A stretch of 51,542 nucleotides of DNA from Actinomycetes bacterium (GTDB taxonomy: Bacteria > Actinomycetota > Actinomycetes > Actinomycetales > Microbacteriaceae): assembly GCA_023428065.1 (NCBI GenBank), contig JAEYZI010000013.1, positions 1 to 51,542 of the forward strand, written 5' to 3'. The translations under genes were made by a program, and so were the position numbers. Positions 15,838 to 25,662 of the stretch are shown here, one piece after another (position 1 is the first letter of the stretch; each line of letters begins with the position of its first letter). The notes under the pieces are model-generated. The model ran no database searches. It was not told the origin of the DNA and worked only from the letters and a program-made list of their open reading frames with translations.

Positions 15838-16720
15838 AGTCCGTCTGCCCGGCTTCGCCCTCGCGATTCCCGCGTGGGCGTGGCTGGCGACGTTCTTCAT
15901 CGCGCCCGTCGCGGTGGTGTTCTGGTACTCGTTCGGGTACAAACCGGGGCTGTTCGGCACCCACGCGACCGACCGCCTCTCGCTCGACCGCTACGCCGAG
16001 GTGCTCACGCCCACCTTCTTCGACACGTTCGTCGCGACGATGTGGATCGCGCTCGCGGGCACGGCACTCTGCCTCGTGATCGGCGGCCCGGTCGCGTACT
16101 GGATGGCGGTCAAGGCCCCGCCGTCGTGGCGGGGGCTGCTGCTGGCCCTCGTGCTCGTACCGTTCTGGACGAACTTCCTCGTGCGCACGATCGGGTGGCA
16201 GGTGATCCTCGCCCCCGAGGGATGGGTGTCGCAGGCGGCGCAGGCGATCGGGCTGCCCGCGTTCGACATCCTCTACACGCGCGCGGCGGTGCTGCTCGGC
16301 GTGGTCTACAACTACCTGCCGCTCATGATCCTGCCGCTCTTCGTCGCCTTCGACCGCGTGGGCGAGCCGCTGCGGGAGGCGTCGCGCGACCTCGGCGCGA
16401 ACCGGCTGCGCACCTTCTGGCGGGTCACCCTGCCGCTCGCCCGGCCCGGCATCATCGTCGGCGTGCTGCTCGTCTACATCCCCCTCATGGGCGACTACAT
16501 CACGGCGACGGTGCTCGGCGGCGCCAAGGGCAACATGGTCGGCCAGATGGTGGCGGCGCAGTTCCAGACCGCGCAGAACTGGGCGCTCGGCTCGGCGATG
16601 GCCGTCACCCTCATCCTCGTGATCGTGCTCTCGGCGGCCGCCGTCGGCGCGCTGCTGTGGCTCGTGTCGCTGCCGTTCCGGCGGGCGAACCGCGTCGTGC
16701 TCGGGGAGGTGTCGCCGTGA
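15830..16720 (+). CDS. potB: Polyamine-type ABC transporter permease
   Basis: 296 residues with six predicted transmembrane helices. The cytoplasmic EAA loop (EPLREASRDLGANRLRTFW) contacts the ATPase. GTG 15830 overlaps the potD stop by 8 nt. Together with PotC it forms the membrane channel. Confidence 0.9.
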   Translation: MRRVRLPGFALAIPAWAWLATFFIAPVAVVFWYSFGYKPGLFGTHATDRLSLDRYAEVLTPTFFDTFVATMWIALAGTALCLVIGGPVAYWMAVKAPPSWRGLLLALVLVPFWTNFLVRTIGWQVILAPEGWVSQAAQAIGLPAFDILYTRAAVLLGVVYNYLPLMILPLFVAFDRVGEPLREASRDLGANRLRTFWRVTLPLARPGIIVGVLLVYIPLMGDYITATVLGGAKGNMVGQMVAAQFQTAQNWALGSAMAVTLILVIVLSAAAVGALLWLVSLPFRRANRVVLGEVSP

Positions 16721-17577
16721 GCGCGCCCGCCGACCGCATCCGCCGACCGCTGCTGGATTCACTGCTGCCCGTGTGGGCCGTGATCGTCTTCGGGTTCCTG
16801 TTCGCGCCGATTCTCGTGATCGTCGTGTACTCCTTCAACACCGGACGCCTACTCGCCGCGTTCGACTCCTTCGGCTTCGACAGCTTCCTCGCCCTCTTCC
16901 AGAAGCCCGTGCTCATGGATGCCGTGCTGGTGTCGCTGCGCACCGGCGCCATCGCAGCCGTGCTCGCGACGCTGCTCGGCACCCTCGCCGGCATCGCCCT
17001 CGCCCGGCGCCCCGGCAGATGGACGGCGTGGTTCGTCGGCCTGCTCGTGCTCGTCTCGGTCACGCCCGAGATCGTCGACGCCATCTCGCTGCTGCCGTGG
17101 CTCGTCTTCCTCGGGCAGGACCTCGGGCTCCCGATCTTCAACGACGGGACGGTGCGGCTCGTCATCGGCCACTCGCTGTTCTCGGTGGCCGTCGTGAGCT
17201 ACATCGTGCGCGCGCGGCTGATCGGGCTGCCGGCGAACCTCGAGGAGGCATCCGCCGACCTCTACGCCCCGCCGCTGCGCACCTTCCGCAAGATCACGCT
17301 GCCGCTCGCGATGCCCGCCGTGCTCGCGGGGCTGCTGCTGTCGTTCACCTTCAGCCTCGACAACACGATCGTGTCGTCGTTCGTGCAGGTGTCGGGTGCG
17401 ACGCCCTGGCCCGTCTACGTGCTCTCGGCGCTGCGCGGCGGCCTGCGGCCCGAGATCGCCGCGGTGTCGACGATCATGCTGCTGCTCACCCTCGTCGCCC
17501 TCGGCGTCGTCGCCCTCGTGCTGCGTCGCGCGGGCGACTCCTCGACCCAGATCGCCCGCACGATCGCCGGGGGTTGA
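16717..17577 (+). CDS. potC: Polyamine-type ABC transporter permease
   Basis: 286 residues and about six transmembrane helices, with the EAA loop EEASADLYAPPLRTFRKITL. GTG 16717 overlaps the potB stop in a GTGA junction, so translation is coupled. The second permease of the heterodimeric channel. The next gene (amidohydrolase) starts 58 bp downstream and is probably cotranscribed. Confidence 0.9.
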   Translation: MSAPADRIRRPLLDSLLPVWAVIVFGFLFAPILVIVVYSFNTGRLLAAFDSFGFDSFLALFQKPVLMDAVLVSLRTGAIAAVLATLLGTLAGIALARRPGRWTAWFVGLLVLVSVTPEIVDAISLLPWLVFLGQDLGLPIFNDGTVRLVIGHSLFSVAVVSYIVRARLIGLPANLEEASADLYAPPLRTFRKITLPLAMPAVLAGLLLSFTFSLDNTIVSSFVQVSGATPWPVYVLSALRGGLRPEIAAVSTIMLLLTLVALGVVALVLRRAGDSSTQIARTIAGG

Positions 17578-17635
17578 CCGCCCCGCGCGATCCGCCCCGA
17601 CCGCACCGTCCGTCCACGCACGTCAGGAGCACACC

Positions 17636-19291
17636 GTGACCCATGCCGACCTCGCCTTCATCGGCGGTCCCGTCTTCACCGCGACGACCGTGCGGTCGCG
17701 CATCCACGCCGTCGCGGTGCGCGACGGCCGCATCGTCGCGACGGGCGAGAAGGACGTTCGCGAGCTCATCGGCCCGTCGACGGAGGTCGTCGACCTCCGC
17801 GGGCGGATGCTCGTGCCCGGTTTCCAGGACGCGCACGTGCACCCCGTCTCGGGCGGGCTCGAGCTCATGCGCTGCGACCTCACCGAGGGCCGGACCGTCT
17901 CCGACTACCTCGCGACGATCGCGCGCTACGCGGCCGAGCATCCGGACGAGGAGTGGATCCTCGGCGGCGGGTGGTCGATGTCGGCGTTCCCCGGCGGCAC
18001 CCCGACCGCTGCTGCGGTCGACGCCGTCGTGAGCGACCGGCCCGTGTTCCTTCCGAACCGCGACGGGCACGGGGCGTGGGTCAACAGCCGCGCGCTCGAG
18101 CTCGCGGGCATCGATGCGCGAACGCCGGATCCCGACGACGGGCGGATCGAGCGCGACGCCTCCGGCGTCCCCACGGGCACGCTGCACGAGGGCGCGATGT
18201 CGCTCGTCGACCGCCTCATCCCCGAGGTCGACGACGACGGGATGCTCGCGGGCCTACTGCGCGGGCAGGCGTATCTGCACTCCTTCGGCATCACCTCGTG
18301 GCAGGACGCCATCATCGGGGGTTACGCCGACCTGCGGGACGCCGGCGAGACCTACCTGCGCGCGGACGCGGAGGGCCGGCTCACCGGGCGCGTCGTGGGC
18401 GCGCTCTGGTGGGACCGCACGAAGGGGCTCGAGCAGATCGACTCCCTCGTCGAGCGCCGCGAGCGCTACCGCAGCCCGAACTTCGCCGCGACGAGCGTCA
18501 AGATCATGCAGGACGGCGTGGCCGAGAACTTCACCGCGGCGATGCTCGAGAGCTACCACGACGGCCACGGGCACCCGACCGACAACTCCGGCATCTCCTT
18601 CGTGCCGCCCGAGCTCCTCGACGTCGCCGTGCCGCGACTCGACGCCCTCGGCTTCCAGGTGCACTTCCACGCGATCGGCGACCGCGCCGTGCGGCAGTGC
18701 CTCGACGCGGTCGAGCACGCGATCACCGCGAACGGCCGCGGCGGCAACCGGCACCACATCGCGCACATCCAGGTGATCCACCCGGACGACATCGCCCGCT
18801 TCCGGGAGCTCGACGTGGCCGCCAACATGCAGTCGTACTGGGCGACCCTCGAGCCTCAGATGATCGATCTGACGATCCCCTTCCTCGGGGAGCGGCGCAG
18901 CGCCTGGCAGTACCCCTTCGGCGACCTGCAGCGCGCGGGTGCCGTGCTCGCGGCGGGGAGCGACTGGTCGGTGTCGACGCCCGACCCGCTCGCCGCGATC
19001 CACACCGCCGTCAACCGCACGGCGGCGCCCGGCCACGAGGACGGCGACTACGAGCCCTTCCACCCCGAGCAGGGCATCGACCTCGCGACCTCGCTCACCG
19101 CGTACACCGCGGGCAGCGCGTGGGTGAACCATCGGGAGCACGACACGGGCACGGTCGAGGTGGGCAAGCTCGCCGACCTCGCGGTGCTCGACCGCGACCC
19201 GTTCGCGGGCCCCGCGGATCAGATCGGCGCGACGCGCGTGCTGCAGACCTTCGTGGGCGGGCGTCGCGTCTACGCGGCGGACGACGCGTAA
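17636..19291 (+). CDS. YtcJ-like metal-dependent amidohydrolase
   Basis: 551 residues of the amidohydrolase superfamily (TIM barrel with flanking beta-sandwich). It shows the N-terminal metal-binding DAHVHP, a carboxylate-rich middle, HFHAIGDRAVR and HHIAHIQ with the later metal His, and GSDWSVSTPDPL near the C-terminal catalytic Asp. Such proteins hydrolyse amide or related bonds; YtcJ relatives have diverse, mostly unproven substrates. The start is GTG 17636 with AGGAG upstream. Its position right behind potADBC suggests that it processes the imported compound (inference). Confidence 0.85.
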   Translation: MTHADLAFIGGPVFTATTVRSRIHAVAVRDGRIVATGEKDVRELIGPSTEVVDLRGRMLVPGFQDAHVHPVSGGLELMRCDLTEGRTVSDYLATIARYAAEHPDEEWILGGGWSMSAFPGGTPTAAAVDAVVSDRPVFLPNRDGHGAWVNSRALELAGIDARTPDPDDGRIERDASGVPTGTLHEGAMSLVDRLIPEVDDDGMLAGLLRGQAYLHSFGITSWQDAIIGGYADLRDAGETYLRADAEGRLTGRVVGALWWDRTKGLEQIDSLVERRERYRSPNFAATSVKIMQDGVAENFTAAMLESYHDGHGHPTDNSGISFVPPELLDVAVPRLDALGFQVHFHAIGDRAVRQCLDAVEHAITANGRGGNRHHIAHIQVIHPDDIARFRELDVAANMQSYWATLEPQMIDLTIPFLGERRSAWQYPFGDLQRAGAVLAAGSDWSVSTPDPLAAIHTAVNRTAAPGHEDGDYEPFHPEQGIDLATSLTAYTAGSAWVNHREHDTGTVEVGKLADLAVLDRDPFAGPADQIGATRVLQTFVGGRRVYAADDA

Positions 19292-19311
19292 CCGCTCGAC
19301 GGACGGCCGGC

Positions 19312-21189
19312 TCAGCCGACGAGCGGCGGCGCGTCGTCGTCGGCGTACGGCGGGATGTCGTCGGCGTGCGCGCGCGCGGCCGGCTCCGCATCCTCGCCCC
19401 GCACGAGGGCCAGCACGGCCCCGCCGTAGGCCTCGAGCTTCTTCTCGCCGACGCCCGACACGGTCGCGAGCTGCTCGAGCGTCGTGGGCTCGGTGACGGC
19501 GATGCCGCGCAGGGTCGCGTCGCCGAAGACGATGTAGGCAGGCACGCCCTGCTCGCGCGCGACATCTGCGCGCCACGCCCGCAGGCGCTCGAAGAGCGGC
19601 TGCGCCGTCTCGGGTAGCTCGGCTCCCGCCGTGCGCTTGGCCTTCTTCACGGCGCGCTCGGGCTCGCGCCGGAGCATGACCTGGCGCGACCCGTCGAGCA
19701 CCGAGGTCGAGGCTTCCGTGATGACGAGGGTGCCGTAGCCGTCGGAGTTGACGGCGAGCAGCCCCTGCGCGAGCAGCTGCCGCACGACGCCGCGCCACTC
19801 CTGCTCGCTCAGCTCGCCGCCGATGCCGTACGTGCGCAGCTCGTCGTGCCGCTGCTGGCGCACGCGCTCCGTCTCACGACCGAGCAGGATGTCGATGAGA
19901 TGCCCCGCGCCGAAGCGCTGGTTGCGCTCGCGCTGGAGCCGCACGATCGTCGACAGCAGCTTCTGCGCGGGAACGGTGCCGTCCCACGCCTCCGGCGGCG
20001 CGAGGCACGTGTCGCAGTTGCCGCACGGCTGCGAGGCCTGGCCGAAGTAGCCCAGCAACTGCACGCGGCGGCACTCGACCGTCTCGCACAGGGCGAGCAT
20101 GGCATCCAGGTGCTGGGATGCGCGGCGCTTGAATGCGGCGTCGCCCTCGGACTCCTGGATCATGCGGCGTTGCTGCACGACATCCTGCAGGCCGTAGGCG
20201 AGCCAGGCCGTCGACGGGAGCCCGTCGCGGCCCGCGCGACCCGTCTCCTGGTAGTAGCCCTCGACCGACTTGGGCAGGTCGAGGTGCGCGACGAAGCGCA
20301 CGTCGGGCTTGTCGATGCCCATGCCGAACGCGATCGTCGCGACCATGACGATGCCGTCCTCGCGCAGGAAGCGCGCCTGATTGCGCGCCCGCACGCCCGC
20401 ATCCAACCCCGCGTGATACGGCAGCGCCGGGATGCCCTCCGCGACGAGCGCGTCGGCCGTCTTCTCGACCGACGCCCGCGAGAGGCAGTAGACGATGCCC
20501 GCGTCGCCCGGATGCTCGGTGCGGATGAGCTGCAGGAGCTGGGCGAGCGGCTGGTTCTTGGGCTCGATGCGGTACTGGATGTTGGGGCGGTCGAAGCTCG
20601 ACACGAACTGCCGCGCCCCGCGCAGCTCGAGGCGCTCGACGATCTCGCGCCGGGTCGCATCCGTGGCGGTCGCGGTGAGGGCGATACGGGGTACGTCGGG
20701 CCAGCGCTCGTGCAGCACGGAGAGGCGCAGATAGTCGGGGCGGAAGTCGTGACCCCACTGCGAGACGCAGTGGGCCTCGTCGATCGCGAAGAGGGCGAGC
20801 TGCGCGCGCTCGAGGAGCCCGAGGGTGCCCTCGAGCCCGAGACGCTCGGGGGCGAGGTAGAGCAGGTCGAGCTCGCCCGCGAGCAGCTGCTGCTCGACGA
20901 GGCGGCGCGCATCCGGATCCTGCGTCGAGTTGAGGAACGCCGCCCGCACCCCGAGGGCCTCGAGCGCGTCGACCTGGTCCTGCATGAGCGCGATGAGGGG
21001 CGAGACGACGACACCCGTGCCCGGGCGCACGAGCGCGGGGATCTGATAGCACAGCGACTTGCCGCCGCCCGTCGGCATGAGCACGACGGCGTCGCCGCCG
21101 CCCACGACCTGGTCGATGATGGCCGCCTGCTCACCCCGGAACTCCTCGTAGCCGAAGACGCGGTGGAGCACATCCTGGGGGGCGGGCAT
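19312..21189 (-). CDS. recQ: RecQ-family DNA helicase
   Basis: 625 residues, with ATP-dependent 3'-5' DNA unwinding in repair and recombination. Walker A MPTGGGKSLCYQ, box DEAH (FAIDEAHCVSQWGHDFRPDY), helicase C motif (QETGRAGRDG), then the zinc-binding cysteines (CETVEC, CGNCDTC), a winged-helix RQC region, and a C-terminal HRDC domain (about residues 535-610). ATG 21189 is 6 nt after TACGGT (21201-21196 on the minus strand), suggesting a leaderless message; codons further upstream give an Arg-rich non-family extension. It ends 21 bp from the convergent amidohydrolase gene. Confidence 0.93.
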   Translation of the reverse strand: MPAPQDVLHRVFGYEEFRGEQAAIIDQVVGGGDAVVLMPTGGGKSLCYQIPALVRPGTGVVVSPLIALMQDQVDALEALGVRAAFLNSTQDPDARRLVEQQLLAGELDLLYLAPERLGLEGTLGLLERAQLALFAIDEAHCVSQWGHDFRPDYLRLSVLHERWPDVPRIALTATATDATRREIVERLELRGARQFVSSFDRPNIQYRIEPKNQPLAQLLQLIRTEHPGDAGIVYCLSRASVEKTADALVAEGIPALPYHAGLDAGVRARNQARFLREDGIVMVATIAFGMGIDKPDVRFVAHLDLPKSVEGYYQETGRAGRDGLPSTAWLAYGLQDVVQQRRMIQESEGDAAFKRRASQHLDAMLALCETVECRRVQLLGYFGQASQPCGNCDTCLAPPEAWDGTVPAQKLLSTIVRLQRERNQRFGAGHLIDILLGRETERVRQQRHDELRTYGIGGELSEQEWRGVVRQLLAQGLLAVNSDGYGTLVITEASTSVLDGSRQVMLRREPERAVKKAKRTAGAELPETAQPLFERLRAWRADVAREQGVPAYIVFGDATLRGIAVTEPTTLEQLATVSGVGEKKLEAYGGAVLALVRGEDAEPAARAHADDIPPYADDDAPPLVG

Positions 21190-21328
21190 GGGCCTACCGT
21201 ACCCGGCGCCGCCGACCCCGGCCGGGCCCGCCGACGGCTCTGTGGACCGCTTCGACCTCCTGGACCGGGGGGTACACCCCCGCACGGGTGCCCCCACTTC
21301 GGGGTCATCGCGTTCCCTGTGGCGAATC

Positions 21329-21350
21329 GTTACCTTCGTTGCAAGGTAAC
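21329..21350. promoter_or_regulatory. Inverted repeat upstream of recQ
   Basis: GTTACCTT and AAGGTAAC form a perfect 8-bp inverted repeat around a 6-nt spacer, about 140 bp upstream of recQ. The size and symmetry fit an operator for a dimeric repressor, but no regulator is known for it here. Confidence 0.35.
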
Positions 21351-21454
21351 CGGATATCTGGGGGGAAATCCGGAGCGGGGGTTCGTCGTCGGGGGGCGGC
21401 GACCCCCGCACCTTTATGTGACCCCAGAAACCCCACGCGGTGCACGGCCGCGCA

Positions 21455-21493
21455 GCGGCCCGCAGGCACCAGTGGGATGGACCTGCGGGCCGC
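21455..21493 (-). terminator. Hairpin after the secreted nuclease gene
   Basis: A 12-bp perfect stem (21455-21466 with 21482-21493) and 15-nt loop, 18 nt beyond the stop of the leftward nuclease gene. No T tract follows. Confidence 0.5.
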
Positions 21494-21511
21494 TTCCGTG
21501 CGGCGGGGCCG

Positions 21512-24500
21512 CTAGAGCACGATCACGGGCGACGGCCAGCTGAGCGACGAGTCGAACCCGTCACCGCGGAACTGCGCCGTCAACAGGTGGATGCCCCGCT
21601 TGAGCTTGCCGAGGTGGACGGTCGTCGTGCCGCCGTCGGCGTCGCCGAGCTGCACCGTCGCGACCGTCGTCAGGCCGTCGCGGATCACGAGCGTTCCGAC
21701 CGCGGGCGATCCGTCGGCCGTGCGCACGGTCACCCGGTAGTCGACGTTGCCGCCCCACACCAGCAGGGGCGCCGAGCCGCTCGTGCGGGTGGCGACGGGC
21801 TCCGCCGGCTCCTCGGCCTCCGCGACCTGGATCGGCAGCGTCACCTCGGTGCCCCCGGGGCCGGCGATCGTGAGCGTCTGCACACCCTCGACCCCCTCGG
21901 GGATCGTGAAGCTCACGGTCGCGGTGCCCTGCTCATCGGTCGTGTCGACGATCTGCAGCGTCGTGGCGCCCGTGCCGAGCACCTGACCGCCGAGGCTGAT
22001 CGTCGCGTCGCCAGAGGTGGGGCCGCCCGTGCCGAACAGGAGCGAGGAGAGCTCCGCCGTCACCTGCTCGCCGGCCCGGTAGGCCGCGCCGTCGGCCGGC
22101 GCGGAGAGCGTCGCCCCGACGGCGCGCTGCGCGAGGTCCGGGGTGACGGGCGAGTTGTCTCCGATGTAGGCCACGAACGCGTCGAGGTCGATGCGCCCGG
22201 AGTCGGCGATTCCCGTGCCCTCGGTGAAGGCGCCGAAGTTGTCGCCGCCCGAGGCGAGGAACGAGTTCGTCACCACCTTGAGCACCCGGTCGTCGGTCAC
22301 GGGCTCGCCGTCGAGGGTGATCGCCGTGATGTGCGACCCGGCGGGCGCGTCGGGGTCGTAGACGTACTCGAGACCGTGCGACAGCCCGAGCTTGAGGAAC
22401 GGGCGCGCCGCCCCCGCCGGCTGCCACTGCTGCTCGAGCACGGCCCGCAGCTGCGCCCCCGTGAGGTTCATCGTCACGAGCGTGTTGGCGAACGGCTGGA
22501 TGAGCGCCGCCTCGGCGTAGGTGACGTTGCCGTCGGGGTCGCCCGGACCGCTGCTCGCGTAGACGAGGTCCGCGCGGATGCCGCCCGGGTTCATGATCGC
22601 GACCTCGGTCGAGAGGTCCTCGGTCGCCGCGAGCTGGGCGTCGGCGATGAGATTGCCGATCGTCGACTCGCCCCCGCGGTTCTCCGAGCCGTTCGATTGC
22701 ACGGCACGCCGGATGTCCTGCGAGATCGTGCCGAGCGACACCGAGCCGAGCTCCTTGGCGACCTCCACCGCATCCGCCACGATCTGGGCGACCGCGGGAT
22801 CCGGCGGGAACTTGCCGATCAGGTCGAGGTTCTCCGAGTCGATCGTGAGCGCCTCGGTCGACGGGTCGTAGACGATCCGCGAGTGCCCGTACATCGCGCC
22901 GTACTGACCGGAGGAGATCACGGGCCGCGTGCGGTCGGTGCCCGGGATCGGCACGTCGAAGTCGTACGCGAGGTGCGTGTGGCCGGAGATGATCATGTCG
23001 ATGTCGGGGTCCGCGCCCGTCACGATGCGACCGAAGTCGGAGTCGTCGGTGGCACTCGAGATATCCGTCGTCGCGGCGCCCTCGTGCACGAGGAGCACGA
23101 GGATGTCGGCCTCGCCGTTGGCGTCGTCGCCGTCGGAGAGCTGCTCGGCGACGCGGTTGACCTCGGGCACGATCTCCCGGACCTCGAGGCTCGCGATGCC
23201 CGAGGGGCTCACGAGCTCGGGGAGGTCCTCGGTGACGGCGCCGATGAAGCCGATCGTGACCCCCTGGAACTCGCGCAGCTCGTACTCCTGGTACGCGGGC
23301 TCGCCCGTCGCGCGGTCGTAGAGGTTCGCGGCGAGGTAGGGCCAGTCGGCGTGCTCGAGGATGCGGTCGTCGACATCCGCCCGTCCCTTGTCGAACTCGT
23401 GGTTGCCGAAGGCGCTCGCGTCGAGGCCGATCTCGTTGAGGGCGTCGATCGTGGGCTCGTCGTTCTGGATGAACGAGGTGAACGTCGAGGCGCCGATGAA
23501 GTCGCCCGCTCCCACGAAGAGCGTGTTGGGGTTCTGCGCCTCGTACGAGCGCACCATGCCGCCCAGCACCGCCGCCCCCGCGGTCGTCGAGGTGGCCTCG
23601 AGCCGTCCGTGGAAGTCGTTGATGCTCAGCAGGTCGATCGTGACGGGCGGCGCAGCGGCCGTGACGCCCACGACGACCGGGTCGTGGTCGCTCGAACGGT
23701 AGGGGCTCGTGCCGTCGGTGGCGCCGTACGCGTAGCCGCGATCGCTCCACTCGGCCGCGTTGATGCCCCACACGCCCGCGCCCGTGACGGATGCCGCGAG
23801 CGACGGGGTCACGAGGGCGTGGTCGAGCGAGCCGAGCTCGCCGTTGAACGTGTAGGTGTACTGGCCCTGCGCCTTGGTGGGCACGAGGTCGACGAACCCG
23901 GCGGCCGTGAGCTGCTGGATCGGGTCCTCCTGGCCGTAGGCGTTGAAGTCGCCCAGCAGGATGACGTCGGCGCCCTTGGCGGGGTCCGCGGCGATGCCGT
24001 CGACGAAGGCCACGAGGCGCTGCGCCTGCGCGACGCGCTCGGCGTTGAAGAAGCCCTGTCCGTCCGCGGGCTCGGGCGCCGTGTTGCCGCTCGGCGGCGA
24101 CTTCGACTTGAGGTGGTTCGCGACGACGGTCACGACGCGGTCCTGGCCGATGTCGAAAGTCTGGGCGACGGGCTTGCGCGCGATGTCCCACACCGCATCC
24201 GCGTCGGCGAAGCTCTCGCCCACGGGGGTCGCGACCGACGGCTTGTAGATGATCGCCGTCGTGATGACGTCGTTGTCGGCGCCGTTCACCGCGGCGGGCG
24301 TCGGCACGTAGTCCCACGTGCCCGCACCTGCCGCCGCGTTGAGGCCCGCCACGAGGTCGCCGAGCGCCTCGTCGGGCGTCTCGCCGAGCACCGCCGAGTT
24401 CTCGATCTCCTCGAGCGCCACGACATCCGCGCCGAGGCCGTTGATGGCCGCGACGATCTTCGCCTTCTGCTTGGCGAACTGCTCGGGGCCGGATGCGCCC

Positions 24501-25507
24501 CGCGCGTCGCCCCCGAAGGTCGTGAAGTAGTTGAAGACGTTGAACGAGCCGAACTGCACGTCGCCGCCGACCTCGGGGGCCGTCGCGGGGCGGGGGTTGA
24601 GCGTCTCGAAGGTGGGCTTGTACGACGCGTCGCTCGCGTCGGTGAGCGGCAGCTGCGGCTGCAACCGCCAGTTGTCGAACCCGTAGCCGAGCACCATCGG
24701 CTTCGCGGGCGGCACGAAGCGGTCGCCGACGCGCACGACCGTGTCGGCCGTGAAGTAGGGCTGCTCGCCGACGTGCTGGCTGTTGTCGACGCGGATGGAG
24801 TAGCCGTCGTCGACGATGAGCCGGCGCGCGAGGTTCGACGCGGCGATCGCGTCGGCGGCGGGGCCGGCATCCGTGGTCTCGGTGGACTTGACGAGCTCGC
24901 CGCCCGCCGAGAGCCACAGCGAGCCGAAATTGTAGAGCTCGTGGCTCGACGCGAGGCGGTAGTCGCCCGTCGGCTGCACGAGCATGCCCTCGAAGGCTTC
25001 GCGGTCCGCCCCGACGACCGTGTCGGGGAGGGGCGTGGCGGCGGGCAGGCCCGCGCCCGCCTGCAGGAGCTCGAACGCCGACGCCGTCGTCGCGCTGAGC
25101 TGGGTCTGGCCGCCGTTCTCGCCCGCCGTGCCCGTGACGCGCACGAGGTCGCCGACGGAGACCGGCGGGTAGGCCTGGTTGAAGTAGACGAAGAGGCCGT
25201 CGCTCGCGCCGGGGGTGGCATCCGTGTCTCCGCCGGACCCCGCGGTCTGCAGGTAGAGACCCCGGTAGTTGGAGGGTGCGGCGTAGTAGCCCGTGACGAC
25301 GCCCTCGACCGTGACGGTCTGGCCGGCGAGCGGGGTCGTCGCCCCGGTGCCCTGCACCTCGGCGATCGTGTGGGTGACGTCTGCCGCGAATGCGGGCGTC
25401 GCGCTCAGGGAGGCGAGGCCGAGGGCGGCGATGGCCGTGGTGGCGACGGCGGCGAGGCGGCGCCGCGCGCCGGTGCGCGAGCGCTCGGGGGTTGCTGGAT
25501 TCGTCAT
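21512..25507 (-). CDS. Secreted ExeM/NucH-type nuclease fused to 5'-nucleotidase
   Basis: A 1331-residue multidomain secreted protein. The signal peptide ends at ATPAFA-AD (about residue 41). An N-terminal OB/YhcR-like domain (VTVEGVVTGYY) follows. Next is an endonuclease/exonuclease/phosphatase domain (VVALEEIENSA, LGDFNAYGQEDP, SSDHDPVVVG), then a calcineurin-type metallophosphatase (LLSINDFHGRLE, GNHEFDKG, IISGHTHLAYD), a 5'-nucleotidase C-terminal domain (GNLIADAQLAATED, NPGGIRADL), and C-terminal Ig-like domains. It should cut extracellular nucleic acid and dephosphorylate the nucleotides for nutrient recovery. No LPXTG or transmembrane tail is seen, so it is probably released. Start ATG 25507 puts the signal peptide at the N-terminus; a frame to 25576 would push it inward. 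Confidence 0.9.
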   Translation of the reverse strand: MTNPATPERSRTGARRRLAAVATTAIAALGLASLSATPAFAADVTHTIAEVQGTGATTPLAGQTVTVEGVVTGYYAAPSNYRGLYLQTAGSGGDTDATPGASDGLFVYFNQAYPPVSVGDLVRVTGTAGENGGQTQLSATTASAFELLQAGAGLPAATPLPDTVVGADREAFEGMLVQPTGDYRLASSHELYNFGSLWLSAGGELVKSTETTDAGPAADAIAASNLARRLIVDDGYSIRVDNSQHVGEQPYFTADTVVRVGDRFVPPAKPMVLGYGFDNWRLQPQLPLTDASDASYKPTFETLNPRPATAPEVGGDVQFGSFNVFNYFTTFGGDARGASGPEQFAKQKAKIVAAINGLGADVVALEEIENSAVLGETPDEALGDLVAGLNAAAGAGTWDYVPTPAAVNGADNDVITTAIIYKPSVATPVGESFADADAVWDIARKPVAQTFDIGQDRVVTVVANHLKSKSPPSGNTAPEPADGQGFFNAERVAQAQRLVAFVDGIAADPAKGADVILLGDFNAYGQEDPIQQLTAAGFVDLVPTKAQGQYTYTFNGELGSLDHALVTPSLAASVTGAGVWGINAAEWSDRGYAYGATDGTSPYRSSDHDPVVVGVTAAAPPVTIDLLSINDFHGRLEATSTTAGAAVLGGMVRSYEAQNPNTLFVGAGDFIGASTFTSFIQNDEPTIDALNEIGLDASAFGNHEFDKGRADVDDRILEHADWPYLAANLYDRATGEPAYQEYELREFQGVTIGFIGAVTEDLPELVSPSGIASLEVREIVPEVNRVAEQLSDGDDANGEADILVLLVHEGAATTDISSATDDSDFGRIVTGADPDIDMIISGHTHLAYDFDVPIPGTDRTRPVISSGQYGAMYGHSRIVYDPSTEALTIDSENLDLIGKFPPDPAVAQIVADAVEVAKELGSVSLGTISQDIRRAVQSNGSENRGGESTIGNLIADAQLAATEDLSTEVAIMNPGGIRADLVYASSGPGDPDGNVTYAEAALIQPFANTLVTMNLTGAQLRAVLEQQWQPAGAARPFLKLGLSHGLEYVYDPDAPAGSHITAITLDGEPVTDDRVLKVVTNSFLASGGDNFGAFTEGTGIADSGRIDLDAFVAYIGDNSPVTPDLAQRAVGATLSAPADGAAYRAGEQVTAELSSLLFGTGGPTSGDATISLGGQVLGTGATTLQIVDTTDEQGTATVSFTIPEGVEGVQTLTIAGPGGTEVTLPIQVAEAEEPAEPVATRTSGSAPLLVWGGNVDYRVTVRTADGSPAVGTLVIRDGLTTVATVQLGDADGGTTTVHLGKLKRGIHLLTAQFRGDGFDSSLSWPSPVIVL

Positions 25508-25662
25508 GACGCGCGGTGCTCCGTTGTTCGAAGGGGACTGCGTTGGTCGGGTTACCCCCCTTTTGGGGGCCACCACATCCCTATCGTGGGCCGCCGACTC
25601 CGCGCAAGGGCGCGCGCGATCGCGTCATCCGCCGTTCATGCCCCGCTCATCTGCGCACTGCT

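Larger units (their letters stand above)
21190..21511. other. Intergenic region between recQ and the nuclease gene
   Basis: 322 bp without a supported gene. It holds the recQ -10 box at its left edge, an inverted repeat at 21329-21350, a second short one (CCGGAT 21350-21355 with ATCCGG 21368-21373), several C/G runs, and a hairpin at 21455-21493 just after the nuclease stop. Frames crossing it are Arg/Gly-rich and have no ribosome binding site. Confidence 0.6.
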
